A stretch of DNA of 64,000 nt from Alphaproteobacteria bacterium LSUCC0396 (GTDB taxonomy: Bacteria; Pseudomonadota; Alphaproteobacteria; Puniceispirillales; Puniceispirillaceae). The stretch is from contig CP166131.1 in NCBI GenBank assembly GCA_041228345.1, positions 1,116,001 through 1,180,000 of the forward strand. The letters run 5' to 3'. Made by a program: the position numbers and the translations under genes. The notes under the pieces are model-generated. The model was not told the origin of the DNA, did no database searches, and worked only from the letters and a program-made list of their open reading frames with translations. Shown piece after piece: positions 1 through 9,026 of this stretch (position 1 is the stretch's first letter; the number at the start of each line of letters is the position of its first letter).

Positions 1-494
1 TCACCGGTTAGCGCCAATCCCATGGCACGCGCCATGCCAAGACGGCGTGGCAAGATCCAGCTACCACCGGCATCAGGCACCAGACCAATTTTCGAAAAGG
101 CCTGAATAAAGCGGGCATTATCTGCCGCCAGAACAACATCACAAGCCAGCGCCAGATTAGCACCTGCCCCTGCCGCAACCCCGTTCACCGCACAGACCAC
201 CGGCACCGGCGATCCGGTAATCAGCCGCACCAGCGGATTGAAATAATCATTTAATGTCTGCCCCAGATCAGGCGGCCAATCGCCAGTATCAGGATTGCGA
301 TCGCCAAGATCCTGACCCGCACAAAAACCACGCCCCGCACCGGTAATCAATATTGCGCGCGCCGTGCCGACATTTTCCAACGCCGCCCGAAACGCACGAT
401 GCATTTCGATATTAAGCGCATTTAACCGGTCGGGTCGGTTTAGGGTAATTTTGACCCAATGATCGCGCTTTTCAACAATGATTGTATCGCTCAT
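1..494 (-). CDS. paaG: PaaG-like enoyl-CoA hydratase/isomerase (partial)
   Basis: N-terminal 164 residues of a crotonase-fold protein; the C-terminus lies outside the window. The translation starts MSDTIIVEK and contains NGVAAGAGANLALACD followed by FSKIGLVPDAGGSWILPRRL. This is the form seen in PaaG, the isomerase that converts ring-1,2-epoxyphenylacetyl-CoA to the oxepin in aerobic phenylacetate degradation. PaaG-type enzymes carry Asp (VPD) where hydratases have Glu and lack the first hydratase Glu; both traits are visible. The ATG is chosen because the conserved N-terminus begins there. It is divergent from the FadB-like gene, which fits an acyl-CoA degradation locus. Other paa genes are not visible, so a general enoyl-CoA isomerase role remains possible. 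Confidence 0.82.
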   Translation of the reverse strand, partial: MSDTIIVEKRDHWVKITLNRPDRLNALNIEMHRAFRAALENVGTARAILITGAGRGFCAGQDLGDRNPDTGDWPPDLGQTLNDYFNPLVRLITGSPVPVVCAVNGVAAGAGANLALACDVVLAADNARFIQAFSKIGLVPDAGGSWILPRRLGMARAMGLALTG

Positions 495-754
495 ATCATC
501 CCTGCCATTTGCTGTTATTTGGTTTCTCTTAAGGGCGCGCGCCATGACCTATTTTTTTTAGATATATTTTGCCAAAATGACGCGAAACAGGTCTTTGTTG
601 CGGCGTGATAATCTTGCATGATCACAAGCGACCTTCGCAAGCATTCTGGCACTAGTTTCGTCAGTTTAGGTGAAGATAATCATTTGCATAGATCGGCATC
701 CACAAACGGCCCTCATGAAAATGCGGCGCCATTGCAAACCCAAAAGGAACAGCC

Positions 755-2806
755 ATGACGGTAAAATTCTGGCGCGATGATAATGTGTTTTTTGTCGAGC
801 TTGCCAACCCGCCGGTCAATGCTATCAATCTGGCTGTACGCAGTGGGCTGCATAACGCGCTGATGGCGCAAAAGGCCGAAGCCGGTATTGACCGTGTTGT
901 GCTGATGGGAAGCGATAGAATCTTTGCAGCCGGAGGTGATGCACGCGAATTTGATACCCCGCCGGTGGCACCACATTTGCCCGATATTCTGGCGATGATT
1001 GAGGCATCTGAGGTTCCATGGATTGCACTGATAACCGGGGCCGCGCTTGGTGGCGGGTTGGAACTGGCGCTGGCCTGCCGCTATCGGATCGCTGTAACAA
1101 AGGCCCAGCTTGGCCTTCCCGAAGTGCTGCTTGGCGTTGTTCCGGGTGCTGGCGGTACCCAGCGCCTGCCACGTCTGATCGGGTTTTCTGCCGCGCTGGA
1201 AATGATCACCAGCGGCAAGCCCATGACCGCACAAATCGGGCTTGCGGCGGGGCTTATAGACCTTATTGATGATGCGCCAAAGGCCGCCGCAATCGCGATT
1301 ACCGCCGATGATCTGCGCGCCATAACGCCGGTTGGCAATTTGCCAAACAGCACAAGGGATGACGCCGTATTGGTAAAAATCCATGCTGCCCTTAGCCGCC
1401 GCGCCGCTGGCCAGATTGCACCGGTAAAGGCGGCCGAGCTTGTTACCCTCACCAGCCATACATCCTTTCTTGCCGGCATGGCCGCCGAACGTGATTGCTT
1501 TCTTGCACTTCGTCAATCCGCACAGGCACGGGCACTTCGGCATCTGTTTTTTGCCGAGCGCGGCGCAAGGGCACCAGCTGACCTTGCCGCGCATCGTTCC
1601 ACCATTGGCGAGGCCGTTGTCGTTGGCGGCGGCACGATGGGGGCGGGTATTGCCCATGCCCTGATCAGTGCCGGCATCAAAACGGTAACAATTGAGAATA
1701 ATGACGTCGCTGCCACTGCGGCCATTGCACGCGCTGAAGGCCTTATCGAAACTGGGATGAAACGGGGCCTAATCACGCCGGCGCGCGCGGCTGAAATGCG
1801 TGCCCGCCACAGCGTCTCAACCGATTATGCCAGTGCTGGCAACGCCGATATCGCCATCGAAGCGGTGTTTGAAGATATGGCGGTCAAGCAAGCCGTTTTT
1901 CAGCAATTGCAGATGGTCATGCCAGCCACTGCCGTTTTGGCAAGCAATACATCCTATCTTGATATCAATGCGATTGCCGGTGTGCTTGATGATCCATCAC
2001 GGCTGATCGGACTACATTTTTTCGTCCCCGCCCATATCATGAAACTGCTCGAGATCGTAAAGGGTGAGGCCAGTGCGCCGAGCGCTCTTGCTGCTGGATT
2101 CGCGCTGGCCAAACAGCTTGGCAAAATTCCGGTTGTGGCGGGGGTTTGTGATGGCTTTATCGGCAACCGGATATTGGCACGATACCGTGAGGCGTCTGAT
2201 CTTTTGCTGTTGACCGGCGCAACCCCGGCGCAAATTGACCACGCCATGACTGGCTTTGGCTATGCAATGGGCCCTTATGCGGTACAGGATTTATCCGGAC
2301 TTGATATCGCCTATGCGAACCGCCGCCGCCAAGATGCCAGCCGTGATCCAAACAGGCTTTATGTCAGGATCGCCGATCTGATGGTTGATGCTGGCCGCCT
2401 TGGCCGCAAAGCCGGTCTTGGCTGGTACAGATATGATAATGCAGGGCAGGCAAGCCATGATCCGGCGGTAGATAATCTGATCATCGATGAGGCGGCGACG
2501 GCAGGCGTAACCCGGCGCAATTATAGCGATGATGACATCACCCACCGGCTGTTGCTGGCAATGATTAACGAGGCGGCGTCTATCCTTGACGAGGCAATCG
2601 CAGAAACCGCCACCGATATTGATCTGGTGAGCGTTCTTGGCTATGGCTTTCCGCGATGGCGCGGCGGGCTGATGCATTATGCTAACCAGATTGGCATGGA
2701 AAACATTCTCGCCGGATTAGAGGCGCTATCCGGGGAAAACAGCACGATCTGGCAACCGAATAGATTTATCAAAGACGCCGCGGCGGCGGGACGTGATTTC
2801 GCGTGA
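755..2806 (+). CDS. Bifunctional enoyl-CoA hydratase / 3-hydroxyacyl-CoA dehydrogenase (FadB/FadJ-like)
   Basis: 683 residues. The N-terminal crotonase domain (about 1-180) has both hydratase glutamates, E103 in GGGLELALA and E123 in GLPEVLLG. A linker leads to an NAD-binding Rossmann motif GGGTMGAGIAHA near residue 291, and the dehydrogenase catalytic His is H421 in GLHFFVPAHIMKLLE. A C-terminal 3HCDH pair completes the architecture of peroxisomal-type multifunctional enzymes and FadB/FadJ. It catalyses hydration of enoyl-CoA and NAD-dependent oxidation of 3-hydroxyacyl-CoA in beta-oxidation. An AAAGGAA ribosome site precedes the ATG. No thiolase subunit is adjacent. Given the PaaG-like neighbour, a role in an aromatic or dicarboxyl-CoA pathway is also possible. 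Confidence 0.9.
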   Translation: MTVKFWRDDNVFFVELANPPVNAINLAVRSGLHNALMAQKAEAGIDRVVLMGSDRIFAAGGDAREFDTPPVAPHLPDILAMIEASEVPWIALITGAALGGGLELALACRYRIAVTKAQLGLPEVLLGVVPGAGGTQRLPRLIGFSAALEMITSGKPMTAQIGLAAGLIDLIDDAPKAAAIAITADDLRAITPVGNLPNSTRDDAVLVKIHAALSRRAAGQIAPVKAAELVTLTSHTSFLAGMAAERDCFLALRQSAQARALRHLFFAERGARAPADLAAHRSTIGEAVVVGGGTMGAGIAHALISAGIKTVTIENNDVAATAAIARAEGLIETGMKRGLITPARAAEMRARHSVSTDYASAGNADIAIEAVFEDMAVKQAVFQQLQMVMPATAVLASNTSYLDINAIAGVLDDPSRLIGLHFFVPAHIMKLLEIVKGEASAPSALAAGFALAKQLGKIPVVAGVCDGFIGNRILARYREASDLLLLTGATPAQIDHAMTGFGYAMGPYAVQDLSGLDIAYANRRRQDASRDPNRLYVRIADLMVDAGRLGRKAGLGWYRYDNAGQASHDPAVDNLIIDEAATAGVTRRNYSDDDITHRLLLAMINEAASILDEAIAETATDIDLVSVLGYGFPRWRGGLMHYANQIGMENILAGLEALSGENSTIWQPNRFIKDAAAAGRDFA

Positions 2807-2896
2807 TGGAAATTCGTTTGGCACAGAATATAACTAGCACCACAATCATCGGGATTTGTCTCAGCCAGACAGGTTCGCATTGATCTTCTGGCCGTG

Positions 2897-2952
2897 ATAA
2901 TCTAGCTGAAATAATCTAGCTGAAATAATCTGGCGAAAACAATTTGGCGGCA
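2897..2952. repeat. Degenerate 14-bp tandem array upstream of the DMSP lyase gene
   Basis: Four consecutive 14-mers: ATAATCTAGCTGAA twice perfectly, then ATAATCTGGCGAAA and ACAATTTGGCGGCA. The array ends 25 bp before the start codon of the cupin gene, so it occupies the presumed promoter region. It could be a replication-slippage array or a set of regulator half-sites; the sequence alone does not decide. Confidence 0.7.
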
Positions 2953-2977
2953 ATAACCTTGTTACATTAGGGCAGAT

Positions 2978-3583
2978 ATGGACGGGCTCGATCATCTGTG
3001 CAACACCGAGATTGATCTTTGGCATAGGGCAGCCGCAGGATCAAATGATCACAAAAACAGCCTTTGGCAATTTGCGCCGCCACCAGATGATCTGATCCGC
3101 CAGACCGTTCTTCGACATCCGGCCGCCGCCGCGACGCATCTTGCCGCAAGGGATTATGGGCTGGATCCCCGCACTGCCACACTGCACCACGCAATCATCG
3201 CCGCACTTGATCTTGTCCAGTGGCAATTTGCCTATCGCGAAGACGAGCTTGACGAGGGGGTTTTTGATCATTACGGCTTTTTCGAACTGACCGGCCCAAC
3301 TGGGCATTTCACCTCAAAGCAACTGAATGCCTATATCGGTTATTGGGGACCAGAGCTTTTCTATCCGGCGCATTATCACGAGGCAGAAGAGCTGTATTTT
3401 GTGATCAGTGGCGAGGCAACATTTACCGCCGATGGGCGGCCGCCAGTTCGGCTCGGCCCAACCCAGCAGACATATCACGCAAGCTGGCAACCACACGCAA
3501 TGACCACCGGCTCAAGCCCAATTTTAACGCTGATCCTTTGGCGCGGATCCGGCCTTGATGGGGCGCCAATATTATGCCCTTAA
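2978..3583 (+). CDS. dddQ: Cupin dimethylsulfoniopropionate lyase, DddQ-like
   Basis: 201 residues, the usual length of DddQ. The signature Y129-P-A-H132-Y-H134-x3-E138-L-Y140 followed by H173 reproduces, with a one-residue insertion, the spacing of the DddQ metal and catalytic residues (Tyr120, His123, His125, Glu129, Tyr131, His163 in the Ruegeria enzyme). DddQ cleaves DMSP to dimethyl sulfide and acrylate in the cytoplasm. The N-terminal 120 residues are the helical part typical of the DddL/DddQ group. It stands alone between a FadB-like gene, which could help process acrylate-derived CoA esters, and a convergent GltB-like gene. Another small cupin function cannot be excluded, but the motif match is strong. 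Confidence 0.78.
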   Translation: MDGLDHLCNTEIDLWHRAAAGSNDHKNSLWQFAPPPDDLIRQTVLRHPAAAATHLAARDYGLDPRTATLHHAIIAALDLVQWQFAYREDELDEGVFDHYGFFELTGPTGHFTSKQLNAYIGYWGPELFYPAHYHEAEELYFVISGEATFTADGRPPVRLGPTQQTYHASWQPHAMTTGSSPILTLILWRGSGLDGAPILCP

Positions 3584-3614
3584 AACCGGCCATCACCCCA
3601 CCGGCCACTAACCA

Positions 3615-5225
3615 TTACGTCGTTAGTTCTTGCGGATGAAAGCTGTCGCCGCTAACCCGGTGCCAATAAGACGACAGGCGCGGATCATCAACCGGCTTGC
3701 CGTCAATCAGCGCATTCACCTCGACGCGTGGATAAATCTGGTCGGCAAGCAGAATTTTACTCGCTGACAAGCGGCGCACTATATGCCGCCGGTTAAGCTG
3801 GTTGGTGTGGGTAAGCCCTGCCGCCTCGAGCATTTCCACAACCGCATTCATACTGTTTTTATGGAAATTAAACACCCGCCTTGCACGCGTTTCAACATCA
3901 AGCACGCGGTATCGTTTCGGGTCCATCGTGGCAACCCCGCTAGGGCATCTGCCAGACGCACAATCACGCGCCTGAATACAGCCAAGTGCGAACATGAAAG
4001 GCCGCGCCATATTGCACCAATCCGCGCCAAGGGCACAATGCCGGACAATATCGTAAGCGCTGATAATCTTTGCCGAAGCGGCGATCTTGACGCGGTCACG
4101 GATCCCTGCCCCTCGAAGACAATTATCAACAAAGACCAGCGCATCGCGAAGTGGCGATCCAATATGATCGGTAAATTCAACCGGCGCCGCGCCAGTGCCG
4201 CCTTCGGCCCCGTCAACCGTGATAAAATCGAGCATGGTACCGCTTTCCACCATCGCTTTGACAATCGCAATGACTTCCCAAGGATGCCCAACGCATAATT
4301 TTATGCCAACAGGCTTGCCGCCCGAAAGATCACGCAGCTTTGCGGCAAAAGCCAGCAATTCATTTGGTGTTGAAAAAGCACTATGACGCGCCGGCGACAC
4401 GACATCCTGATAGGCAGGAATTCCGCGTGTCTCGGCAATTTCAGGTGTGACCTTTGGTGCCATTAACATACCGCCATGCCCCGGCTTGGCACCTTGGCTT
4501 AGTTTTATTTCAATCATTTTAACCTGATCCAGCACGGCGCGCTCGCGGAACGCCTCGGGATCAAACTGCCCATCAGCGGTCCGGCAGCCAAAATAGCCAG
4601 TGCCAATTTGCCAGATCGTATCACCGCCCCCCGCAAGATGATATTTCGACAAAGACCCCTCGCCGGTATTATGTGCAAAGCCGCCTAGCTTAGCCCCAGC
4701 CGATAATGACTGAATTGCTGGCGGCGACAATGCACCAAAGCTGGTTCCCGAAATATTTAGCACCGAAGCATCATAGGCCTTATCGCCTTTACCGACCCGG
4801 ATACGGAAATCTGACGAGTCAATTTCTGCGGGCTGAAGCGAATGATTAAGCCAGTTGAAATCTTCAGCGTACATATCTTTGTCAGAACCAAAGGGGCGGG
4901 CGGCGGTAATGCTTTTTGCGCGCTGATAAGCCATCGCCCGCTGATTGCGCGAATAAGGCAGCTCGTCTGTATCAGATTCCCAGAAATATTGGCGCAATTC
5001 TGGCCGGATTGACTCGAACAAAAACCGGAACCGGCCAATCAGCGGATAATTACCAAGAACCGCACGTTTCTTTTGCGTGTAATCATAAAACCCGACCCCC
5101 GCCAGCCCGGCCAGCACCGCGGCAAATCCCCAAAAAGCGGGATAGGCGAGGCTTGCCAGCCCAGCCGCCAATGCGCCTAGCAGCGCATAAAACATCAGCG
5201 AATAGCGTCCAAACAAAAATTCCAT
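3615..5225 (-). CDS. FMN-binding glutamate synthase family protein (GltB-like, membrane-anchored)
   Basis: 536 residues from an ATG preceded by a GGGGGG ribosome site; a longer reading with 14 more residues lacks one. Two hydrophobic segments near residues 8-45 anchor the protein. The body is the central FMN-binding TIM barrel of glutamate synthase, with GGTGAAP-type phosphate-binding sequence and an iron-sulfur motif CIQARDCASGRCPSGVAT (C-x5-C-x4-C). It lacks the glutaminase domain of true GltB. The family is widespread and its reaction is not settled; candidates are amine or N-methyl-glutamate type oxidoreductions, since this domain is related to N-methylglutamate synthase. No partner subunits are visible here. 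Confidence 0.85.
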   Translation of the reverse strand: MEFLFGRYSLMFYALLGALAAGLASLAYPAFWGFAAVLAGLAGVGFYDYTQKKRAVLGNYPLIGRFRFLFESIRPELRQYFWESDTDELPYSRNQRAMAYQRAKSITAARPFGSDKDMYAEDFNWLNHSLQPAEIDSSDFRIRVGKGDKAYDASVLNISGTSFGALSPPAIQSLSAGAKLGGFAHNTGEGSLSKYHLAGGGDTIWQIGTGYFGCRTADGQFDPEAFRERAVLDQVKMIEIKLSQGAKPGHGGMLMAPKVTPEIAETRGIPAYQDVVSPARHSAFSTPNELLAFAAKLRDLSGGKPVGIKLCVGHPWEVIAIVKAMVESGTMLDFITVDGAEGGTGAAPVEFTDHIGSPLRDALVFVDNCLRGAGIRDRVKIAASAKIISAYDIVRHCALGADWCNMARPFMFALGCIQARDCASGRCPSGVATMDPKRYRVLDVETRARRVFNFHKNSMNAVVEMLEAAGLTHTNQLNRRHIVRRLSASKILLADQIYPRVEVNALIDGKPVDDPRLSSYWHRVSGDSFHPQELTT

Positions 5226-5329
5226 GACCACCCCCCAAACGACACTTGATGCTAAATTACGACCCAATCAGCAACCGGATGCAAGCCTTTTGATCACAGG
5301 CGCGTGTCAATTCAATCAGCAGTTTATGG

Positions 5330-6067
5330 CTATTTCTCCAAGAAGCCCGATCGGCGCAAGAACGCCAGCATATGCGGGCGCGATTCCTTGCTCAGCATCG
5401 CCGACATTTGTTCACTCCAGCTTTGGGATTTCTTATTGTCTGTGCGGGTTTGGTAATAATGGCGGATCGCATCATCATAATCGGCCAGCTGGCCAAGATC
5501 GCTGTCGGTGCCATAGCTGTTTTCACGAAATACGATATCAAGCGGCAGACGAGGTTTGATTTCCGGATTTTGATCGGGCCAGCCGAGGCATAGCCCAAAA
5601 ACCGCATAGCTATGTTGCGGCAACCCCAAAACTGCTGATACCGCAGCCGGATCATTGCGCAAGGCGCCAATATAGCAAATGCCAAGACCGGCCGATTCTG
5701 CCGCCACTACAATATTTTGCGCCACCAGTGCGACATCTACCGTTGCGATGATGAACTGTTCGGTAAAGCCGGTATTCGCCTCGGCGCCATGCCAATCACA
5801 ACAGCGCGAAGCTCGACTAATATCGGCGCAGAACACCAAAAATTCAGCCGCCGATTCGATAAAAGCCTGATTGCCAGCCAATTCTGCTAGGCGCGCCCGC
5901 TTGACCCGATCGGTAATACGGATGATCGTCGCCGCCTGCAGAAAATTGGATGATGCGGCAGCCTGACCGGCAAGAATAATCTCGTTCAACAAATCAGGTG
6001 CAATCTGCCTGTCTTTGAACTGGCGGATCGACCTATGAGATTTTAACAGCTCGATTGTTGGGTTCAT
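5330..6067 (-). CDS. NADPH-dependent nitroreductase, NfsA/FRP-like
   Basis: 245 residues of the FMN-dependent nitroreductase fold. The N-terminus has the family signature HRSIRQFKDR, with Arg/Ser residues that contact FMN phosphate. The middle has AESAGLGICYIGALRND and the C-terminal half has GLCLGWPD, both typical of the NfsA/FRP branch. Such enzymes reduce nitroaromatics, quinones or flavins with NAD(P)H. A good AGAGGT ribosome site precedes the ATG. The physiological substrate is unknown. It lies downstream of the tartrate dehydrogenase-like gene on the same strand, with about 90 bp of repeat-rich spacer between them. Confidence 0.88.
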   Translation of the reverse strand: MNPTIELLKSHRSIRQFKDRQIAPDLLNEIILAGQAAASSNFLQAATIIRITDRVKRARLAELAGNQAFIESAAEFLVFCADISRASRCCDWHGAEANTGFTEQFIIATVDVALVAQNIVVAAESAGLGICYIGALRNDPAAVSAVLGLPQHSYAVFGLCLGWPDQNPEIKPRLPLDIVFRENSYGTDSDLGQLADYDDAIRHYYQTRTDNKKSQSWSEQMSAMLSKESRPHMLAFLRRSGFLEK

Positions 6068-6095
6068 AAGGGCTACCTCTCATTAAATCGGTCAG

Positions 6096-6119
6096 AGTAT
6101 CAATCTATCAGTCTATCAA
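6096..6119. repeat. 8-bp degenerate tandem repeat
   Basis: Three consecutive octamers, GTATCAAT, CTATCAGT and CTATCAAC, sit between the nitroreductase start and the end of the dehydrogenase gene. This is short and degenerate but of the same kind as the other intergenic arrays in the window. Confidence 0.5.
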
Positions 6120-6143
6120 CAAATATGCACCTCTGCTGGACAG

Positions 6144-6173
6144 CTATTCGTTGCGGGCCTATTCGTTGCGGGC
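6144..6173. repeat. Perfect 15-bp tandem duplication including a stop codon
   Basis: CTATTCGTTGCGGGC occurs twice in direct tandem. Read on the minus strand, each copy is Ala-Arg-Asn-Glu-stop. The first copy met by the ribosome ends the dehydrogenase, and the second is an untranslated echo of the last four codons and stop just downstream. It is best explained as a recent slippage duplication. Confidence 0.85.
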
Positions 6174-7235
6174 CCTAATCACATCAATGATTGCATTGGT
6201 CACCTGCTCAGATGTTGCCGTGCCGCCAAGATCGGGCGTATGAAAATCAGGATTGGCAGTAATCACCTCGATCGCTTCCATTAACCGTGTAGCGGCATCG
6301 CTCTCGCCAATATGCTCAAGCATCATCGACGCGCTCCAGAACGTTCCCACCGGATTGGCGATGCCCTTGCCGGTAATATCAAAGGCCGAACCATGGATCG
6401 GCTCGAACATTGAAGGGCTGGTCCGCTCAGGGTTCAGATTGGCCGTTGGCGCAACGCCAATTGATCCAGATAAAGCCGCCGCCAGATCCGACAGCACATC
6501 GGCGTGAAGGTTGGTCGCAACAATCGTATCGAGGCTTTCCGGCTTCATCGTCATTCTGACTGTCATCGCATCAACCAGAATTTTATCCCATGTCACGTCA
6601 GGGAAATCTGCGGCAACTTCGGCGGCGATTTCATCCCACATAACCATACCGTATCGCTGGGCATTTGATTTCGTCACGACGGTCAATAATTTACGCGGCC
6701 GTGACCGCGCCAGCTCGAACGCAAAACGCATGACACGTTCGACACCAACCCGTGTAAAGACGGCCAGATCAGTGGCCATTTCATGCGGCTGGCCACGATG
6801 ACTACGGCCGCCCTGACCAGCATATTCCCCTTCGGAATTTTCCCGCACGATAACCCAGTCAAGATCCTTTGCCGTTACACCAGCCAGCGGACTTTTGATC
6901 CCCGGAAGAATGCGCGTTGGGCGGACATTGGCATATTGATCAAGCGGCTGGCAGATATTCAACCGCAAACCCCAAAGTGTCAGATGATCAGGAATATCTG
7001 GCGCCCCAACCGCACCAAAGAAAATCGCATCAAAATCACGCAGCTCATTTGCCCCATCAGCAGGCATCAGCGCGCCTTCACGCTTGTAACGGTCACTGCC
7101 CCAATCAAAGCTGGTCACATCCAGTTTGAACCCGCCATCACGCGCGGCAAGAGCATCAAGAACCTTTAACCCAGCATCAATAACCTCAACGCCAATGCCA
7201 TCGCCCGGAATAGACGCGATTTTATATGTTTTCAT
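6159..7235 (-). CDS. Tartrate/D-malate dehydrogenase-type beta-decarboxylating dehydrogenase
   Basis: 358 residues of the isocitrate/isopropylmalate dehydrogenase family. It opens with IASIPGDGIGVEV and contains the substrate and Mg2+ regions RENSEGEYAGQGGR, VVTKSNAQRYG and ATNLHADVLSDLAAALSGSIG. LWGLRLNICQPLDQYANVRP and MFEPIHGSAFDITGKG match the tartrate dehydrogenase / D-malate dehydrogenase (TtuC/DmlA) branch better than LeuB. It should oxidise and decarboxylate D-malate, tartrate or a related 2-hydroxyacid using NAD+. A GGGGACATAA ribosome site precedes the ATG. No other tartrate genes are adjacent, so the precise substrate is open. Its last codons were duplicated in tandem. Confidence 0.85.
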   Translation of the reverse strand: MKTYKIASIPGDGIGVEVIDAGLKVLDALAARDGGFKLDVTSFDWGSDRYKREGALMPADGANELRDFDAIFFGAVGAPDIPDHLTLWGLRLNICQPLDQYANVRPTRILPGIKSPLAGVTAKDLDWVIVRENSEGEYAGQGGRSHRGQPHEMATDLAVFTRVGVERVMRFAFELARSRPRKLLTVVTKSNAQRYGMVMWDEIAAEVAADFPDVTWDKILVDAMTVRMTMKPESLDTIVATNLHADVLSDLAAALSGSIGVAPTANLNPERTSPSMFEPIHGSAFDITGKGIANPVGTFWSASMMLEHIGESDAATRLMEAIEVITANPDFHTPDLGGTATSEQVTNAIIDVIRARNE

Positions 7236-7647
7236 TTATGTCCCCGTAAAATCTGCAAATTAAAATTCTGACAAGCTGCCATGGTTAGACCTATATGGCA
7301 GAGACTGGTGAACCGCGGCGATCGCTTCCAACGGTAAATATTAGGCGGATATTGTTAGCATGACACCGCACCATGATCAGCAAAAAAGCGATGCGCAATC
7401 AACAATCACATGACCGGCACCCTCTGAAAATCACGCGGCCTTGTCGAGGCGTTCACGTTGGCCAGTCACGCGGTCGATAGGATGACGCTATAAATTACTC
7501 AATCCGGATCCAAAAATAGAAGGTTTTGCATTATATACCGTAGTTTGGAAATTTTTTTTAACTGCCTTCATTTTTTTCGCTGGCCAAAGCAAATTTTTCT
7601 ATATCTTTGCAATCTTCAATTCATGCATTCAAGACGAGGCAGAAACT
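7236..7647. other. Intergenic region, 412 bp, between divergent genes
   Basis: An AT-rich spacer that must hold the promoters of the dehydrogenase (left) and the sulfhydrylase (right). A search by eye for a SAM-II or SAM/SAH riboswitch, as might be expected upstream of a methionine gene in this class, found none. No repeat or small gene is convincing. Confidence 0.5.
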
Positions 7648-8955
7648 ATGTCAGCAACTTTTCAAAATCCCGAAACATTGGTGCTTCACGCCGGTAACTA
7701 TCGCCGTGACAGCGCGACGAACGCAGTTGCAGTACCGATCTATCAAACTACCAGCTATCAGTTTGACAGCACCGAACATGCTGGCAATTTATTTGGCCTT
7801 CGCGAGCTTGGAAATATCTATACGCGGATCATGAACCCGACCAATGCAGTGCTGGAAGAACGGGTTGCCGCGCTTGAGGGGGGTATGGTTGCGCTGGCGG
7901 TTGCATCCGGATCATCAGCCGTCGCGCTTAGCATTCAAAACCTATGTAGTGCAGGCGATAACATTGTTTCGTCGCCGCATCTTTATGGCGGCACTTGGAA
8001 CCTTTTTGCCAACACGTTCAAACAGCTTGGCATTGAGGTACGCTTTGCCGATGCGGATAATCCGGAAAGTTTTCGTGAACTAACCGACGAGAAAACCCGC
8101 GCTTATTTCGCCGAGACCCTGCCCAATCCAAAGCTGAATGTTTTTCCGATTGCCGAAGTTGCCGAAATTGGCAAGAGCCTTGATATCCCGCTTATTGTGG
8201 ATAATACCACCGCGCCAATTACCTGCCGCCCAATCGACCATGGTGCCAGCGTCGTTGTGCACTCGCTGACCAAATATATTGGCGGCCATGGTACCTCAAT
8301 TGGCGGCATCATTATTGATAGCGGCAATTTCGACTGGACCCGGAATCCGGACCGGCATCCGCTATTCAATACACCAGACCCAAGCTATCACGGCGCGGTT
8401 TGGGGCAGCCTTGTTCCCGAAGCATTAGGCGCACCAATCGCCTTTGCTATTCGTGCCCGCGTTGTGATGCTGCGCGACCTTGGAGCAGCGATTTCACCAA
8501 CCAATTCGTTCCAGTTAATTCAAGGTCTGGAAACACTGCCATTGCGGTTCCGCGTTCATCAGGACAATGCGCAACGCGTTGCCGAACATCTGGTTAAGCA
8601 TGAGGCGATCCTGTCGGTAATTTACCCAAGCCTGTTTGAAGGCGCACAAAAGGCCAAGGCCGACAAATATCTAAACCGTGGTTACGGGCCGATCGTTGGG
8701 ATCGAGCTTAAGGGCGGCGAGGCAGCTGGCCGCAAGTTCATTGATAATCTGAAGATGATCTATCATGTTGCCAATATCGGTGATGCGCGCACCCTTGCCA
8801 TTCATCCGGCATCGACAACGCATTCACAGCTTTCCGCCGACGATCAGTTAAAGACCGGGGTAACACCGGGCTATGTCAGGCTTGCGGTCGGGATTGAGCA
8901 TTTTGACGACATCATCGCTGATATCGAACAGGCACTTGTCGCCGCTAACAGCTAG
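7648..8955 (+). CDS. metY: O-acetylhomoserine sulfhydrylase (O-acetylhomoserine aminocarboxypropyltransferase)
   Basis: 435 residues of the Cys/Met-metabolism PLP family. The N-terminus has LHAGNYRRD and IYQTTSYQF, the cofactor region has YTRIMNPT and ALEGG, and the Schiff-base lysine is K209 in VVHSLTKYIGGHG. The length and GVTPGYVRLAVGIEH near the C-terminus fit the long MetY type (about 430 residues) rather than cystathionine gamma-synthase (about 390). It makes homocysteine from O-acetylhomoserine and sulfide, linking sulfide assimilation to methionine. It is a single gene followed by a hairpin terminator shared with the convergent gene. Confidence 0.93.
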   Translation: MSATFQNPETLVLHAGNYRRDSATNAVAVPIYQTTSYQFDSTEHAGNLFGLRELGNIYTRIMNPTNAVLEERVAALEGGMVALAVASGSSAVALSIQNLCSAGDNIVSSPHLYGGTWNLFANTFKQLGIEVRFADADNPESFRELTDEKTRAYFAETLPNPKLNVFPIAEVAEIGKSLDIPLIVDNTTAPITCRPIDHGASVVVHSLTKYIGGHGTSIGGIIIDSGNFDWTRNPDRHPLFNTPDPSYHGAVWGSLVPEALGAPIAFAIRARVVMLRDLGAAISPTNSFQLIQGLETLPLRFRVHQDNAQRVAEHLVKHEAILSVIYPSLFEGAQKAKADKYLNRGYGPIVGIELKGGEAAGRKFIDNLKMIYHVANIGDARTLAIHPASTTHSQLSADDQLKTGVTPGYVRLAVGIEHFDDIIADIEQALVAANS

Positions 8956-8976
8956 CCGGTTTTACCCAGAAAAACA

Positions 8977-9009
8977 AAATGGGCCGCGGCGATGCTGTGG
9001 CCCATTTTT
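8977..9009. terminator. Bidirectional rho-independent terminator
   Basis: AAAATGGGCC and GGCCCATTTTT form a stem around a short loop, with A-run and T-run on either side. It can therefore stop transcription of metY from the left and of the aminotransferase gene from the right. Confidence 0.85.
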
Positions 9010-9026
9010 ACCGGACAACGCCCCGA

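Noticed and set aside
121-175. CCTGCCCCTGCCGCAACC resembling the fMet 3' end
   Set aside because: It lies inside the PaaG-like coding sequence, differs by an extra TGC, and so is not a second att copy.
713-1657. Long minus-strand frame over the FadB-like gene
   Set aside because: It is antisense to a gene with clear catalytic motifs in frame, has a Cys/Gln/Arg-rich, low-likelihood composition and no ribosome site.
3783-4298. Plus-strand frame inside the GltB-like gene
   Set aside because: Shadow of the conserved minus-strand FMN protein; no domain or start signal.
7236-7647. SAM riboswitch before metY
   Set aside because: The conserved SAM-II pseudoknot elements were not found; only an AT-rich leader is present.
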